Below, piece after piece: positions 33,290-44,206 of a stretch of DNA of 64,000 bases. Origin of the DNA: Conus ventricosus (Eukaryota; Mollusca; Gastropoda; Neogastropoda; Conidae); NCBI GenBank assembly GCA_018398815.1, contig CM031616.1:70379684-70443683 (forward strand). The letters are read 5' to 3'. Each line of letters starts with the position of its first letter. Within the stretch, counting starts at the first letter, position 1. The notes beneath the pieces are model-generated. The model was given only the letters and a program-made list of their open reading frames with translations, was not told the DNA's origin and made no database searches. The translations under genes and the position numbers were made by a program.

Positions 33290-33403
33290 TATGTTCACCT
33301 GACAAGGACAAGCACACAAGGTGACTGTATGTTCACCTGACAAGGACAAGCACACAAGGTGACTGTATGTTCACCTGACAAGGACAAGCACACAAGGAGA
33401 CTG
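33290..33403. repeat. 38-bp tandem repeat, three copies
   Basis: Units start at 33290, 33328 and 33366 and are nearly identical. Confidence 0.9.
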
Positions 33404-34265
33404 AACAGGTCGGAAGGAATTTCTGCCTGGCGTGAACTGAACAGCATCAAAAAAAAAAATTCCTGACCCAGATTTCCAACTGAACCTAAAAAGTGGCATC
33501 CCTGGGATTATCTTACGGCAATAGTCACTGTATGAAAAGAGTTCAACATCTGACATCACCATGTGAGAATAACTGACCACCATGAAAATGGCAAAATCTG
33601 TTGTTTTTAAACGTACTATCCAGGCAATGTGCCTCTGTGTGCAGTGATGAACGCGCAACAGCCCATGTATACAAAGAAAAACGGAAACCAAAAAAAAGGT
33701 GAAATTATATATGAACCGAGCACGCATCGCTCGTTACAGTCCTTCAAGCAGATGACTATCTGAGCCCACCTGCTTCAACTATAACACAGTGACCACTGAC
33801 CTACTTATCAGAGACAATGGCCATTCAAATTTTGTGAATTGCCACCACAAAAATGAAAAGCCCCTATGTCCTTTCTTTCACCTACTGTATGCTCATATTG
33901 CATCAATTTATATAAATAAGTTTGACCAGATACATTTCAAAGAGTACAGTACTGAGTCATAAATCAATCTGTATGATTGGTAATCATTTCATTATTTTCG
34001 CTTACATCAAAATTCCTTAAACTGTTATACTATCATCGCTACAGTTCACTTATAAGCTATTCATTTGAAAGTGTCAACAATCAATCTGAATTGATGATTT
34101 TAAAGCTATTTCCATTCCTGGACAGCAACGTGATGTTCACTTCATCGTTGATGGTGACGTACTGGGACAATGTGCTGCCAAGGTAGGTGAATTATTTCTC
34201 ATTGCAGCGAGTCTCACACCACTGACTGTGATATTAGGTTCAGTGTAGTGTCTTCCTGATGCGGT
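33404..34265. other. Intergenic DNA left of the TTAA elements
   Basis: AT-rich. A 118-residue minus-strand ORF (33371-33727) is not convincing: it has no domain and overlaps the 38-bp repeat. Confidence 0.5.
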
Positions 34266-34550
34266 TTAACCCTCTTGTATGCAGATTCTCTGAGGCCAAA
34301 TTCCCCTACGTTTTCAGATTTCTGGGGGTGAATTTAGTCTTAACCCTTCCCGTACACCGTGGGTGCAAATGCACCCATACTTTTATTTAATGTTTCATAT
34401 TTCAGTTATTGTGCATACAATCTTACTGAAATTTTATGACTTTGTTAGTAAAGGGACTGGGCACGTACTACCAAAAATGATGCCATTTTGCCTTTAAATA
34501 AACAAATAATCAAAACAACAAAAACATCGTATAACCTTCCCTGTACTTCG

Positions 34551-34712
34551 TGGGTGCACACACACCCATACTGCCAAAGAAGGAACTGTGCGGGCCGTAC
34601 ATCGTGGGTGCACACACACCCATACTGCCAAAGAAGGAACTATGCGGGCCGTACGTCGTGGGTGCACACACACCCATACTCCCAAAGAAGAACTATGCGT
34701 GCTTAGCCCTAC
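34551..34712. repeat. 54-bp left subterminal repeats, three copies
   Basis: Units at 34551, 34605 and 34659, each with the GTGGGTGCACACACACCCAT core and a CGGGCCGTAC-type end. Confidence 0.9.
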
Positions 34713-35340
34713 TCAGTAATGGAAGTTTCCACACACTGTGCTAGCATCATCTAAGAGCTCGACAGAACAGTGCCGTGTGCAAAATATAGGTACTGCGTGG
34801 TTTACTGACGTCACATTCCCGCCACTGAAGCCTGTGGAAAAGTTCCACATTGCCACGTGTTGAAGTTTCGTTGTGTTTCAAAGTAAGTATACATTCACAT
34901 TTTCTGTTTACCTATCTCTCATTTTATACATAATGTTACACTGCATTCCATAACAGGATCGATCTTCTTCACACTTATTGCTCATGCTCTTTTTATATTA
35001 CAGGAGCTGTAGTCAAACGAGCATAACATTGTGTCTGTAGTAGGTGCGATGCAACTACATTCTGCGTTTGTGTTCTATGATTTGTAATTTTAGCATGTGA
35101 AACTAATTTCATTGATCGTATAGACTACAGTAATAAATTGATGGTAATTGTTAAACACTCACAGCAGTAAAAAGGCTTCATCGCCTGAAAGTACATGAAA
35201 GCAAGTCAAATTTATTGCATACAGCAAATCTATGCAGCACAGCTATAGAGCTGAAAACGGATGGTTAGATCAAACAAAATATGTATTTGGGAACCATGAA
35301 ATAAAATGGTACATATGAATATTTGCAGGCTGCATCCATA

Positions 35341-35419
35341 ATGGAACGTCTCAACATATTTGAAGCCCTGAATGTTGCCAATGGAGCTGAACCAGACGAT
35401 GCTGTTGAAGCACTAAACT
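35341..35419 (+). pseudogene. First coding exon of a probable piggyBac-like transposase
   Basis: ATG at 35341 follows an untranslated leader. The 79-nt exon encodes a short acidic N-terminus (EALNVANGAEPDDAVEAL) and ends at a consensus donor GTAAGT (35420-35425), phase 1. Acidic N-termini are usual for piggyBac-type transposases, and the position inside a TTAA element supports the call, but no catalytic residues are visible. The next exon matches in phase. Confidence 0.5.
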
Positions 35420-35695
35420 GTAAGTATTCAGCCCCTCATTTGCCTCATACGCTTTGAGCAGTCAATATAACCAGATGTGCATGTGTGCAGTGAGCAACGA
35501 TCAAAGCGTGTATTGATGAACGTCAGTTTATGCTCTAAAAGTACAGACACACATTGAATTTGATGCATATACTTACACACACACATCTCAGCATAGAAAC
35601 ATGCATGCACACTTTACATATATTACACATACGTAAACAGAAACACAAACGCGGAACGGGAAAGAAATTTTATATTTCTTTTTTTTTTTTTTCAG

Positions 35696-35738
35696 CCCCA
35701 GAAGATGCACTGAATTTCATTCAAGACAACACGGATGG
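35696..35738 (+). pseudogene. Second exon of the probable transposase, truncated by a microsatellite
   Basis: A pyrimidine tract of over 15 T ends in TTCAG at 35695. The exon starts in the phase left by the first exon and encodes PEDALNFIQDNTDG before running into a TG repeat. The word EALN...EDALNF recurs between the two exons. The 3' coding region is absent from the inner element. Confidence 0.45.
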
Positions 35739-35804
35739 TGTGTGTGTGTGTGTGTGTGTATGATTGAGTGTGGTGTGTGTGTGTGATTGAGTGTGTACGT
35801 GTGT

Positions 35805-35841
<37 letters not shown>

Positions 35842-35893
35842 GTTGTTGTTGTTCTTTCGTTTAACGTCTTCCCACATATAGTGATTTCAGACA

Positions 35894-35938
<45 letters not shown>

Positions 35939-35991
35939 GTTGTTGTTGTTGTTCTTTCGTTTAACGTCTTCCCACATATAGTGATTTCAGA

Positions 35992-36034
<43 letters not shown>

Positions 36035-36344
36035 CCTCTGTGTGTGTGTTGTGTGGTTGTGCGTGTGCGCGCGCGCCAGTGTGTGTGTGTATGTGTGTGT
36101 GCGTGTGTGATGAATGGAATGTGTGTGCGCATGGGCGCACGTGCGCGCGCGTGTGTGTGAGTGTGCATGCATGCATGCATGCGTGTGCATGCATGCGAGA
36201 GAGAGGGAGAAAGAGAGAGTGTGTGTGTGTGCGTGTGTGCACGTGCATGCACGTAATGTGCCCGCTCCGTGTGTGTGTGTGTGTGTGTGCGTGCTTGCGT
36301 GCGTGCGTGTGCGTGCATGTGTGCGTGTGTACGTGTGTGTGTGG

Positions 36345-36376
<32 letters not shown>

Positions 36377-36392
36377 CAGACAGAGAGAGAGA
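35739..36392. repeat. Long TG-type microsatellite field with two copies of a TTG-rich short repeat
   Basis: TG/TGCG/CATG runs with GA runs at 36198-36218 and 36364-36392. Two near-identical copies of a TTGTTGTTCTTTCGTTTAAC element (35838-35893 and 35935-35991) lie inside. I associate this motif with gastropod repeats, without proof. ORFs here are artefacts. Confidence 0.85.
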
Positions 36393-36560
36393 CATGGGTG
36401 TGTGTGCACCCACGATGTACGGCGAGGACTATTCACCGAATCGCCTATATAACGACCATGGGTGTGTGTGCACCCACGATGTACGGCGAGGACTATTCAC
36501 CGAATCGCCTATATAACGACCATGGGTGTGTGCGCACCCACGATGTACGGCGTGTGAGTT
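36393..36560. repeat. 64-bp right subterminal repeats
   Basis: Units at 36393, 36457 and a partial one at 36521. The core is the inverted counterpart of the left 54-bp units. Confidence 0.9.
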
Positions 36561-37263
36561 TTTTGGCGACGTACGGGAAGGGTTAAAATGGGTATGTATG
36601 GTTCATGCCTCACCACAACCAAGAATCGACCTCTAGAGCTATGAAATTCTGCATGTACGGTCACAAGGCTTTGTTCTATACTGTGAGCAAGATTTTGTGT
36701 GTCTCGAAGTGAAAGGTCGTGTCACTGTCACCAAAATGTCGCCCAATGTGTCACATGCGATGGTGACAATTCTAATACAGCACACCAACATGCAGTTATC
36801 CCATGCACATGCATGTTAGTGTTGTAAAATGAAAGCTGCGGCCTAACTGAGATGATCCGTCTTCTGTCCACCTGTTCAGTCCCCACGGGTAATCCACAGA
36901 ATGTCACACACAACTAGTGTCAATTGTCACTACTGAACAGTTACTGTAATTAGATTCAAGCACAGTTCCCCGTTTTTCTATCCCTGTTCTAAGCACCTTA
37001 TACATGTCCATATGTATTTACACAATGTATAGCTGTACAGTGAGGATATTGATTAGAGTGTCACTGCCAAGTGTCATCGAAGCAGTGTCACCATAAACTA
37101 CAGGTAAGCATATATACCCGTACACACAAACACAGAGACTAGCGAACTGCCCTACTGTTGAGCCATATTCTGCGCATGGTAGTCACGGAAACAGTCATTC
37201 TTATGAAAGCATAGAGGCACCTGGCAGAAAGAACTCATGTATGACGTTTCTATGCGTCATCCC

Positions 37264-37682
37264 TTAGTTGTCATACAGAATAATCAGTACAGAGACATAG
37301 CCCTGCATTTCGTCAGGTGGTGTGTCGAACCATAGGGAGTCGGGTGTCTTTGTTGAAAAAATGCGAGAGGTAGAAAAAAGAAATAATCTGGTGTGGAGGC
37401 AGTGTTCAGCAGTGAGTGCGCAGGGCCTGTCGGCTGTTGAAATGCGGCCACGTTGGCAGGATGTGTAGCCAGTCACCATGTGTTTTGCAGAGCGGCAAGT
37501 AGCACGTTGTTCTCGGGGTCGCTTTCACCACTTTCCTCTCCTTCATTGGTGCCGATTTCAACATCATTCTCTTCTCCTAACACTCCATTTTCATACTTCT
37601 TTACTTCTTGCATAATTTGATCCCACTCCTCCGCTAAACACTCAGGAATATCATCAAACTCGCTGTTGTTAGACGACGCCAT
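37264..37682 (-). pseudogene. Acidic ORF and possible transposase remnant of the outer element
   Basis: A frame from the ATG at 37682 encodes 69 residues rich in Glu/Asp (MASSNNSEFDDIPECLAEE, then EEGEESGESDPENN) with the stop at 37473. In another frame just downstream (37264-37479) the segment PPDEMQGYVSVLIIL resembles the DEI-x-AF-x-G-x-LIL motif at the start of the piggyBac DDE domain. The match is by eye and short. It fits an N-terminal half of a transposase, cut off before the catalytic aspartates. The minus orientation differs from the inner element's exons. Confidence 0.4.
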
Positions 37683-37967
37683 TGTGAAAATCGGTCAGTC
37701 TCACACAACTCTCTGCTCATAGTTTCCGCTCTTTCTCTGTGAATGGAAGTGGTGCCAGCATCCAAAAATAGTGCTGCCAGATCACTGGGCTATTGTGGGA
37801 ATTTCCCAACAACTTTTAGTGGCTCTCCGAGCATTTTCACAGCGTCAGCACATGATGGAAAAGTACCGTACACATGCGGCGGGCAGCTCCCGTTTGCGCC
37901 CGTTACAAAACCTAGCGCGCTGTCTCAGTGCTCCCGTCTCCACCCATTATGAATACAAGAGGGTTAA

Positions 37968-39340
37968 TGCAGAACTTACGTCCGTTTTGCATTTGTGGTG
38001 AGACCAAAGTTGGCGCAGGTTATGGAAAACTTGTCAATGCTGGATTGCACGTCAGTTTCTGAGCCAGCGTTGAGAGCACAGTCATCAGCACTCTCGTGTG
38101 TTTTTGGGGGGGTGCAGGCAATATGTTTTCTAGCACTTATTAATGGTGACCCCCTAAATATTTTTGTGACCCCCTGAAAATTTGGAAGTTGGTTTTTCGT
38201 ACCCAGTCTGACCCTTAATTTTTAGGAAATTTGTTATCTCTGTTCGTATCATTTGTGTCTCTGTCATAGGCGCCGTGTTACTTGTCAAGCTCTTTCATTT
38301 GTATTATTCTCTCAATGCAAATTGTGGCCATGTTGTATGAAAACTATTGTTCATGTGGTGTGCTTGTATCCATTTTATAACTGTGCTGCTACTGGTAGTA
38401 TAAACAGTAATTTATTCATCTCCCTATCCAGCTACTTCAGGTGGGTTCTAAGTATCATTCATTCATAGCTTCGCCTGGCTATTTCAAGTGCGAGCTCTCG
38501 GTATGATTTAGTCATAGTCTCACTCAACTACTTAAGCCTGGGCTGTTTTTCATTGAAAGTACTGATAGTATTAATATTTTTTTAGTATTCAGTGGCCGTT
38601 ACGAACAGAACCATTTAATAATTGGTGGTAAAGACTGAACTCTTAGCCCATCATGGATAGAAACAGTGTGTGTGTCTGACTTGCATAGGTCACTACAAGC
38701 TTATACTGGGTAAGAATAAGTGTTGTATCAGATATGGTTACAACATTCTGATATTCTCATTTCATGTTTACTGCTAGAAGTACAGTATTGCTGTATCACT
38801 GCTCACCATATTATTTACAATATTTACTTAATTTTGTATCTTCTCAGGTATGGCCTTCTCTTTGCTTCCTCTTAACGTAAATAAAAGAAATGACATATCA
38901 CTGACTGGGCTCCGCCTGTAGGACTCTGGTCTGAATGGAATCCTCCCCCTTCACCCTTTTCCCCACTCTTTAACCCTCCTCCATCTCCATTCCAACTTCC
39001 ACCCATCCCTCACCACTTTTGAACCACTACAACTGGCGCTGTGAGCAGGATAACTGTTCCTTGATGATATTATTCAGTTCCTCTCCCTCCCTTCCACCTG
39101 CACCTTTTTCAGAGAAGATACACAACACTCGGGACAATAAAAATGAACCAGTAATCACTTCTCTTCATCCAATTTGGTGCAAGATTATTAACTTGATTTT
39201 ATTCTGCTGTATTCTATTCATTTAGATATCAAACTTTGAACTATGTTGAGAGGATGGGTAGGATGTTAACGGGGCCATTTTCCGGTGAGTGTGAGGGGTT
39301 GGGGATGGGGTCCAAAGGAAAATCTTTCTTTTATTCAAAT
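37968..39340. other. Intergenic DNA
   Basis: No exon, RNA or element recognised. Short ORFs are scattered on both strands. Confidence 0.5.
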
Positions 39341-39349
39341 CATTGTAAT

Positions 39350-39660
39350 GTATCCCATTTCATTGTTATTATCATTGTTATTACTGTTACTGCTATTGTC
39401 ACTGTCATTATTATTAATACTATCATAATTATTACCATCAACATTATCACTATTAAGATTAAGATAATAGTAATGATAATCATCATTATTGTTATTATTA
39501 TTCTTTATTATTGTTACTATAACTATTATTATTGTTACCATGTTATCACTATCATTGTCATTATTATCATTATCACCACTATTATTATCATCATTGTAAC
39601 AGTGATAATTATAATTGTTATTGTGATGATGATGCAGATGATTGTGATTATGGTTTATAT
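39350..39660. repeat. Degenerate ATT/ATC trinucleotide tract
   Basis: About 310 bp of TTATTATCATTG-type sequence. It produces Ile/Val- or Asn/Asp-rich ORFs with no biological meaning. A TG run follows at 39689-39730. Confidence 0.9.
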
Positions 39661-39685
39661 AATGTGCAGTCAAATTTTAGCTTAT

Positions 39686-39732
<47 letters not shown>

Positions 39733-39844
39733 AAAGGGGGAGGATGTGTGTCGTGTAGATAACTGAACGACTGGGTGGTGTGATCCTGAATATCATGCTT
39801 ACTATAATTTTATTCCCAAGACAGTCCTACAGGGACCAGTACAA

Positions 39845-40510
39845 GGAGGGAGGGGAAGAGGCAGACAGAAAAAGAGATGAGGGAACAACATCATGGAATG
39901 GACAGGCATGAAACAGAGACACCACAAGGAAGGCAGAGAGAGGAATGGAGGAAGGCAGGTTGTCAGTCATCTGACACCATGAGGAAGGCAGAGAGAGGAA
40001 TGGAGGGAGGAAGGAAGAGAGAGGAATGGAGGGAGGAAGGAAGAGAGAGGAATGGAGGGGGCAGGTTGTCAGTCATCTGACACCATGAGGAAGGCAGGGA
40101 GAGAGGAATGGAGGGAGGAAGGCAGAGAGAGGAATGGAGGGAGGAAGGAAGAGAGAGGAATGGAGGGAGGAAGGAAGAGAGAGGAATGGAGGGGGCAGGT
40201 TGTCAGTCATCTGACACCATGAGGAAGGCAGGGAGAGAGGAATGGAGGGAGCAGGTTGTCAGTCATCTGACTCCGTGAGAAGGCAGAGAGACGAGAGGAA
40301 TGGAAGGAGCAGGTTGTCAGTCATCTGACTCCGTGAGAAAGGCAGAGAGGAATGCAGGGGGCAGGTTGTCAGTCATCTGACTCCATGAGGAAGGCAGAGA
40401 GAGGAATGGAGGAGGAAGGAAGAGAGAGGAATGGAGGGAGCAGGTTGTCAGTCATCTGACTCCATGAGGAAGGCAGAGAGAGGAATGGAGGGGGCAGGTT
40501 GTCGGGTCAT
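39845..40510. repeat. Purine-rich minisatellite with interspersed 29-bp unit
   Basis: GAGGAATGGAGGGAGGAAGG-type purine units are separated six to seven times by a conserved CAGGTTGTCAGTCATCTGAC segment. The strand asymmetry (nearly all purine) is striking. Confidence 0.85.
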
Positions 40511-40759
40511 CTGTGGCACCCCAACGGTCCACTAGGCCAAGGGACACATGAGAGATGATGAGATACTTTTTTCAATTGTATTTTATGATTTGATATTGCA
40601 ATGCGTCACCACAAAATAATTTTCCTTCATGGACAAAATAAACAACTTGTGAACTTGAATCAACGCCCATCTTGCGCCAAATTGAATGAAGATAAGCGAC
40701 TGCGATATCAACGCCCACGTTGCACCAAACTGGATGAAGATAAGTCATTGCTCATTCAT

Positions 40760-40860
40760 TTTCATTGTCCTGAGTGCTGTTTATCTTGCCTGAAGAGGAC
40801 CCAAGAGGTTGAAACGAGCCATGTTTTGTCTTCTGATTCATTTGTCTACGTTATTCGGCA
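40760..40860. repeat. Dispersed short repeat family 2, copy 1
   Basis: Shares the TTTCATTGTCCTGA...GCCTGAAGAGGACC..GAGGTTGAAACG pattern with about 46885-46970 and 54005-54080. A hairpin-like GAAG/CTTC geometry is typical of short non-autonomous elements. Confidence 0.55.
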
Positions 40861-40955
40861 GAGCCTGATTATAATTTTTCAATTTAATTAATTTTTTGTT
40901 TAGATTTCCGCATGCAGTCGCCTCACTTTACAATTGGAAGAAAGAAATCGTGCCA

Positions 40956-41044
40956 CACAGCAGGACACGTGCCATACAGCAGGACACGTGCCATACAGCA
41001 GGACACGTGCCATACAGCAGGACACGTGCCATACAGCAGGACAC
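40956..41044. repeat. 19-bp tandem repeat, five copies
   Basis: Period 19. Four of the five units contain CACGTG (E-box palindrome). Confidence 0.9.
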
Positions 41045-41132
41045 CTTATCCAAATATCGTTCAACTTCACCATCATGATTTTTTAACGCACACGTCACTC
41101 TCTCATATGCGCGCACACACACATACACCAAC

Positions 41133-41309
41133 CTCTTTCCCAGCCCATGATGTAGCCCGAGTCACGGAGTTTGACGACCGTCTTGTACTTGACACAGTGG
41201 GAGCCTGGGTCACACTCGCCCATGTTGTCTGCGTTCTCCTCTCCGTCGTACGGGTCTAGGCAGGCATCAGACTCGATGGTCACACACTCATGGCATTCCA
41301 AACAACCAC
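41133..41309 (-). CDS. Internal exon of a Ly6/uPAR-type (three-finger) protein
   Basis: 177-nt minus-strand open segment between a CCAG acceptor (exon begins at 41309) and a GAAAGAG/GTTGGT donor (exon ends at 41133), phase 1 at both ends. It encodes CLECHECVTIESDACLDP, then GECDPGSHCVKYKTVVKL and MGWERG. The Cys spacing C-x2-C-x2-C... with SHCVK is that of the first half of a Ly6/Quiver-like three-finger domain. Such proteins are secreted or GPI-anchored. The matching last exon would be the kind seen at 60321-60538, but that one lies upstream with respect to transcription. No partner exon was found to the left of 41133. Confidence 0.6.
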
Positions 41310-41590
41310 CTGGAACATTCGTAACAATAGTCACACACTCATGGCATTCCAAACAACGTCCTGGAACATTCGTAACAATCGTCACACACTCATGGCATTC
41401 CAAACAACCACCTGGAACATTCGTAACAATGGTCACACACTCATGGCATTCCAAATCACCACCTGGAACATTTGTAACAATGGTCACACACTCATGGCAT
41501 TCCAAACCACCACCTGGAACATTCGTAACAATGGTCACACACTCATGGCATTCCAAACAACCACCTGGAACATTCGTAACAACGGTCAAG
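41281..41590 (-). repeat. 51-bp minisatellite derived from the Ly6 intron-exon junction
   Basis: Six units (starts at 41289, 41340, 41391, 41442, 41493, 41544). Each repeats the acceptor-like TGTTCCAG plus the codons for GGCLECHECVT. 51 is a multiple of three, so the reading frame stays open, giving a 177-residue ORF with six LECHEC motifs. Confidence 0.9.
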
Positions 41591-41599
41591 TTTGTTATC

Positions 41600-42240
41600 T
41601 TTCTCAAATTCAAATTTTTTGTTGTCATTCAAACAGAGATGTTTACAAAACAGTTTTTCTCATGTTTTCCAGTAACAGTTTCCATGTTAAACAAAAAACA
41701 GATGTCTGCTCTTTGCAGATCAATCTCGTTTCTTCTGATCTAGCCTTCCGTATACCTATCTACCCTTAAACCCGTCAGTGCTCATGGAGTCCCGTGGTCG
41801 ACTTGACCATAGCTTGAACAACTTGAATTACCTAAATGATAAATTCAAATACTTATAGCTAATTTAGTACATCATTTCAAATCACTTCTGCATCTGCAAT
41901 CAAAATCACACGCACACACGCGCGCACACACACACACGCGCGCGTTGCGTGCGAAAGAAAAGCTGAAAGAAACACATTTTAGCAGGCAAATGGAACTTGG
42001 AAGGCTCTCGTTCAATGTAAAGTGGAAAGCTAGGCCTGAAATTGAAGCTTAAAGTTCATAAATACTTATACAACATAACTAAAATGCAATGAAGAAAATC
42101 AAAGAACACTTTTTCTTCAATTTTGTTGCGTTTCAAATTCAATCTGCACATGCCTTTACACCTTTTAATCTCCCATACACTGTAGATTGTATTCTGAAGA
42201 GAAGTGGGACTGAAGACTGTCTCCTGAAGTCACTCCTGGC
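41600..42240. other. Intergenic or intronic DNA
   Basis: Contains a CA/CG tract at 41908-41946. No exon recognised. Confidence 0.5.
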
Positions 42241-42612
42241 TTTGAACTCACCGGAAACTAGAGCTACTACATGGATGTATTTTTGGCAGATGGTTGCAGG
42301 TATAAATGGTACAAATACAATACAGTTACTCTACAGATGCAGTCTTGGCATTCAATTTGAAATCACCACACAAGGGGAATGAAGTCACTATAAAAATGGC
42401 TCATTGGCTGTCATTATCCAACATCTGAAGAACTCAAAATGACTAGTGTGAGCTATCCACCTGACTCTGAGGGTCACTAAAAACTAGAGCTACCACATGA
42501 ACATACTCTTGGCAGATGGCTACATTTGCACTGGGTATAAGAAGCCACAATACAACCACTCTACAGATGCAGTCCTGGCATTCAATTTGAAGTCACCACA
42601 ATGGAGGAAAAT
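42241..42612. repeat. Diverged direct duplication, ~145 bp units
   Basis: 42241-42385 and 42467-42612 share AACTAGAGCTAC, CTTGGCAGATGG and CTCTACAGATGCAGTC in the same order, spaced about 225 bp. Confidence 0.75.
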
Positions 42613-43200
42613 TCGCTGACACTGTGCTACAATTCATCAGCAGATGTAGTCGAGCAAATCAAAGAAGCCACAATAAGTTAGACCTACTCATGTTTTGACA
42701 GATAGTCTCGACTCAAAAATCAAGACAAGATATTGAAAAAATTTAACAATCACGGGACTTCTTGAAAAAAAAAAAGCCTGATGTCACCAGCTCCTTTCAC
42801 GGCACCTCCTTTTTCCACCCTTTGGGAGAGTACAGATGGGTTTGAAAACCACCCATTTGGCACGGCAGAATCACTTACTGAAATTGTAGTATCTGACAAC
42901 ACACTTGCTATGTTATTGACTACACCACCTGTAGCAGCAGCAGAAATTGTTGCTTTTGTTCAACTTGTAAATTCAGATACTTCAGATGAAGACGGACCAC
43001 ATGCTGGTCTATGACTAGTATGAGGATGAGGATCACAGGATCACCTTATTTTCTACTAATGTTACTGAAAAGCTCCTCAACTGTTTGACACATTTTTCTT
43101 TGATCTTTTCCGCTTTCATCCTCTTTTTTGCCTCTAGACGAGTACCTGCCTTTGCTCGTTTTTATCATGCTAATCACTTTTTGGCTGACCGGCATCTTCG
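42613..43200. other. Non-coding DNA before the nested LINE
   Basis: A 77-residue plus-strand ORF (42781-43014) shows acidic/Ala-rich sequence but no known motif; it is not called as a gene. Confidence 0.45.
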
Positions 43201-43341
43201 CAGCAGATATTTAACAATACCAAGTGTAAAGTTCTTCATGCTGGTAAAAACATCCTTAGGTATGATTATAATAATATGGAAGGTGTATTGCTTGAAGAGA
43301 CTAATGCTGAAAAAGACCTAGCAGTAATAACAGACCCTGAT

Positions 43342-43417
43342 TTATCATTTGATAAGATGTGGCCCTTTGCGGTCGGCTGGGCTATAAGCAACATTATCTT
43401 ATCTTATCATTTGATAA
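43342..43417 (+). mobile_element. Copy C of the short retroposon tail with a 14-bp target duplication
   Basis: TTATCATTTGATAA occurs at 43342-43355 and 43404-43417, flanking a 48-bp insert (43356-43403) that ends ATTATCTTATC. It interrupts the LINE frame. The TTATC repeats mark the 3' end of a 5'-truncated retroposon. Confidence 0.85.
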
Positions 43418-44170
43418 ACATGTTAATGAAACAATTAAAAGAGAAAACAGACTAGCAGGTAGTACCGTAAAGTTCGGACTATAAGCCGCGACTTTTTTCC
43501 CAGCTTTAAACCCTGCGGCTTAAACAACGATGCGGCTTATTTGCGGATTTTTCCGATTTCAGGAGCATCACACCCTCGTCTATTCTTAGCTTCTCTGTAA
43601 ACTCGCCATACCGTGTTTACTGTTCATGAATTTTTATTATGCTTTTAACTACGATTTTCTGTGTAATCGTGTAATGGAATCAGTAACCCGTTCAGAAATA
43701 CGGGAATCGACATAAGTAAAGCCCATTTATTTACTGATATCTTTTTCATCAGTTTGTCTTCTACAAAAATACGATCGCTTCGAACGGCGCAATGTGTTGG
43801 CCGTTTCCAACCTGTTTAATCTTTAACACTAGCTGAATTACGAACAAAATAACTAAGCACTGGCACGGTATTAAGCGAAATAAAACAATCGAATCGTTTC
43901 ATTAATGTTCTGGTTTGTTATTATATGCGTTATCTTACCAAGTGCGTCTTGCAATTCAAAAACGATTAGCGCATTCAACTCGGTCATTGTCAGACCTTGG
44001 CTTCGATCCGCCATTTTTGAAATCGTGGACAGGAGTGAAGGTTTGCATTTGATACCTTCGCTTTGATTGGCTTGCGCTTTCGAGTACTCAACCAATCGCT
44101 TAGCTTGATACACCAATGAATGCAGGAGAGAACTGCCTTTCTAGCGCATCGTTAGGCCCTAGGCTAATGT

Positions 44171-44190
44171 TCAGTTCAGTTCAGTTCACT
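44171..44190. repeat. Short (TTCAG)n run
   Basis: About four TTCAG units, just outside the 3' end of the minus-strand LINE. Confidence 0.6.
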
Positions 44191-44206
44191 TGGACTTTGA
44201 TAGCCT

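Larger units (their letters stand above)
34340..36586. mobile_element. Inner piggyBac-like element with TTAA target duplication
   Basis: Seen: TTAA (34340-34343) followed by CCCTTCCCGTAC, and GTACGGGAAGGG followed by TTAA (36583-36586). Subterminal repeats in opposite orientation at the two ends share a palindromic core TGGGTGCACACACACCCA: four copies at the left (34359, 34551, 34605, 34659) and three at the right (36393, 36457, 36521). Such arrays could be transposase-binding sites. Two short exons of a likely transposase lie inside. The middle is overrun by TG microsatellites, so the rest of the gene is gone. Confidence 0.75.
34266..37967. mobile_element. Outer piggyBac-like element with TTAA target duplication
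   Basis: Seen: TTAA at 34266-34269 followed by CCCTCTTGTAT, and the exact complement ATACAAGAGGG followed by TTAA at 37964-37967. Known: piggyBac-superfamily transposons insert at TTAA, which is duplicated, and have short CCC-starting inverted repeats. The enclosed 3.7 kb holds a second TTAA element (34340-36586) and a minus-strand acidic ORF with a possible transposase remnant (37264-37682). The element is therefore interrupted and probably immobile. Confidence 0.75.

Noticed and set aside
35692..36586. Cys/Val-rich and His/Thr-rich ORFs
   Set aside because: Translations of TG/CA microsatellites.
39236..39733. Ile/Val-rich 165-residue ORF resembling a membrane protein
   Set aside because: Comes from ATT/ATC trinucleotide sequence running into a TG microsatellite.
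42781..43014. 77-residue ORF with acidic tail
   Set aside because: Short, no family, no splice evidence.
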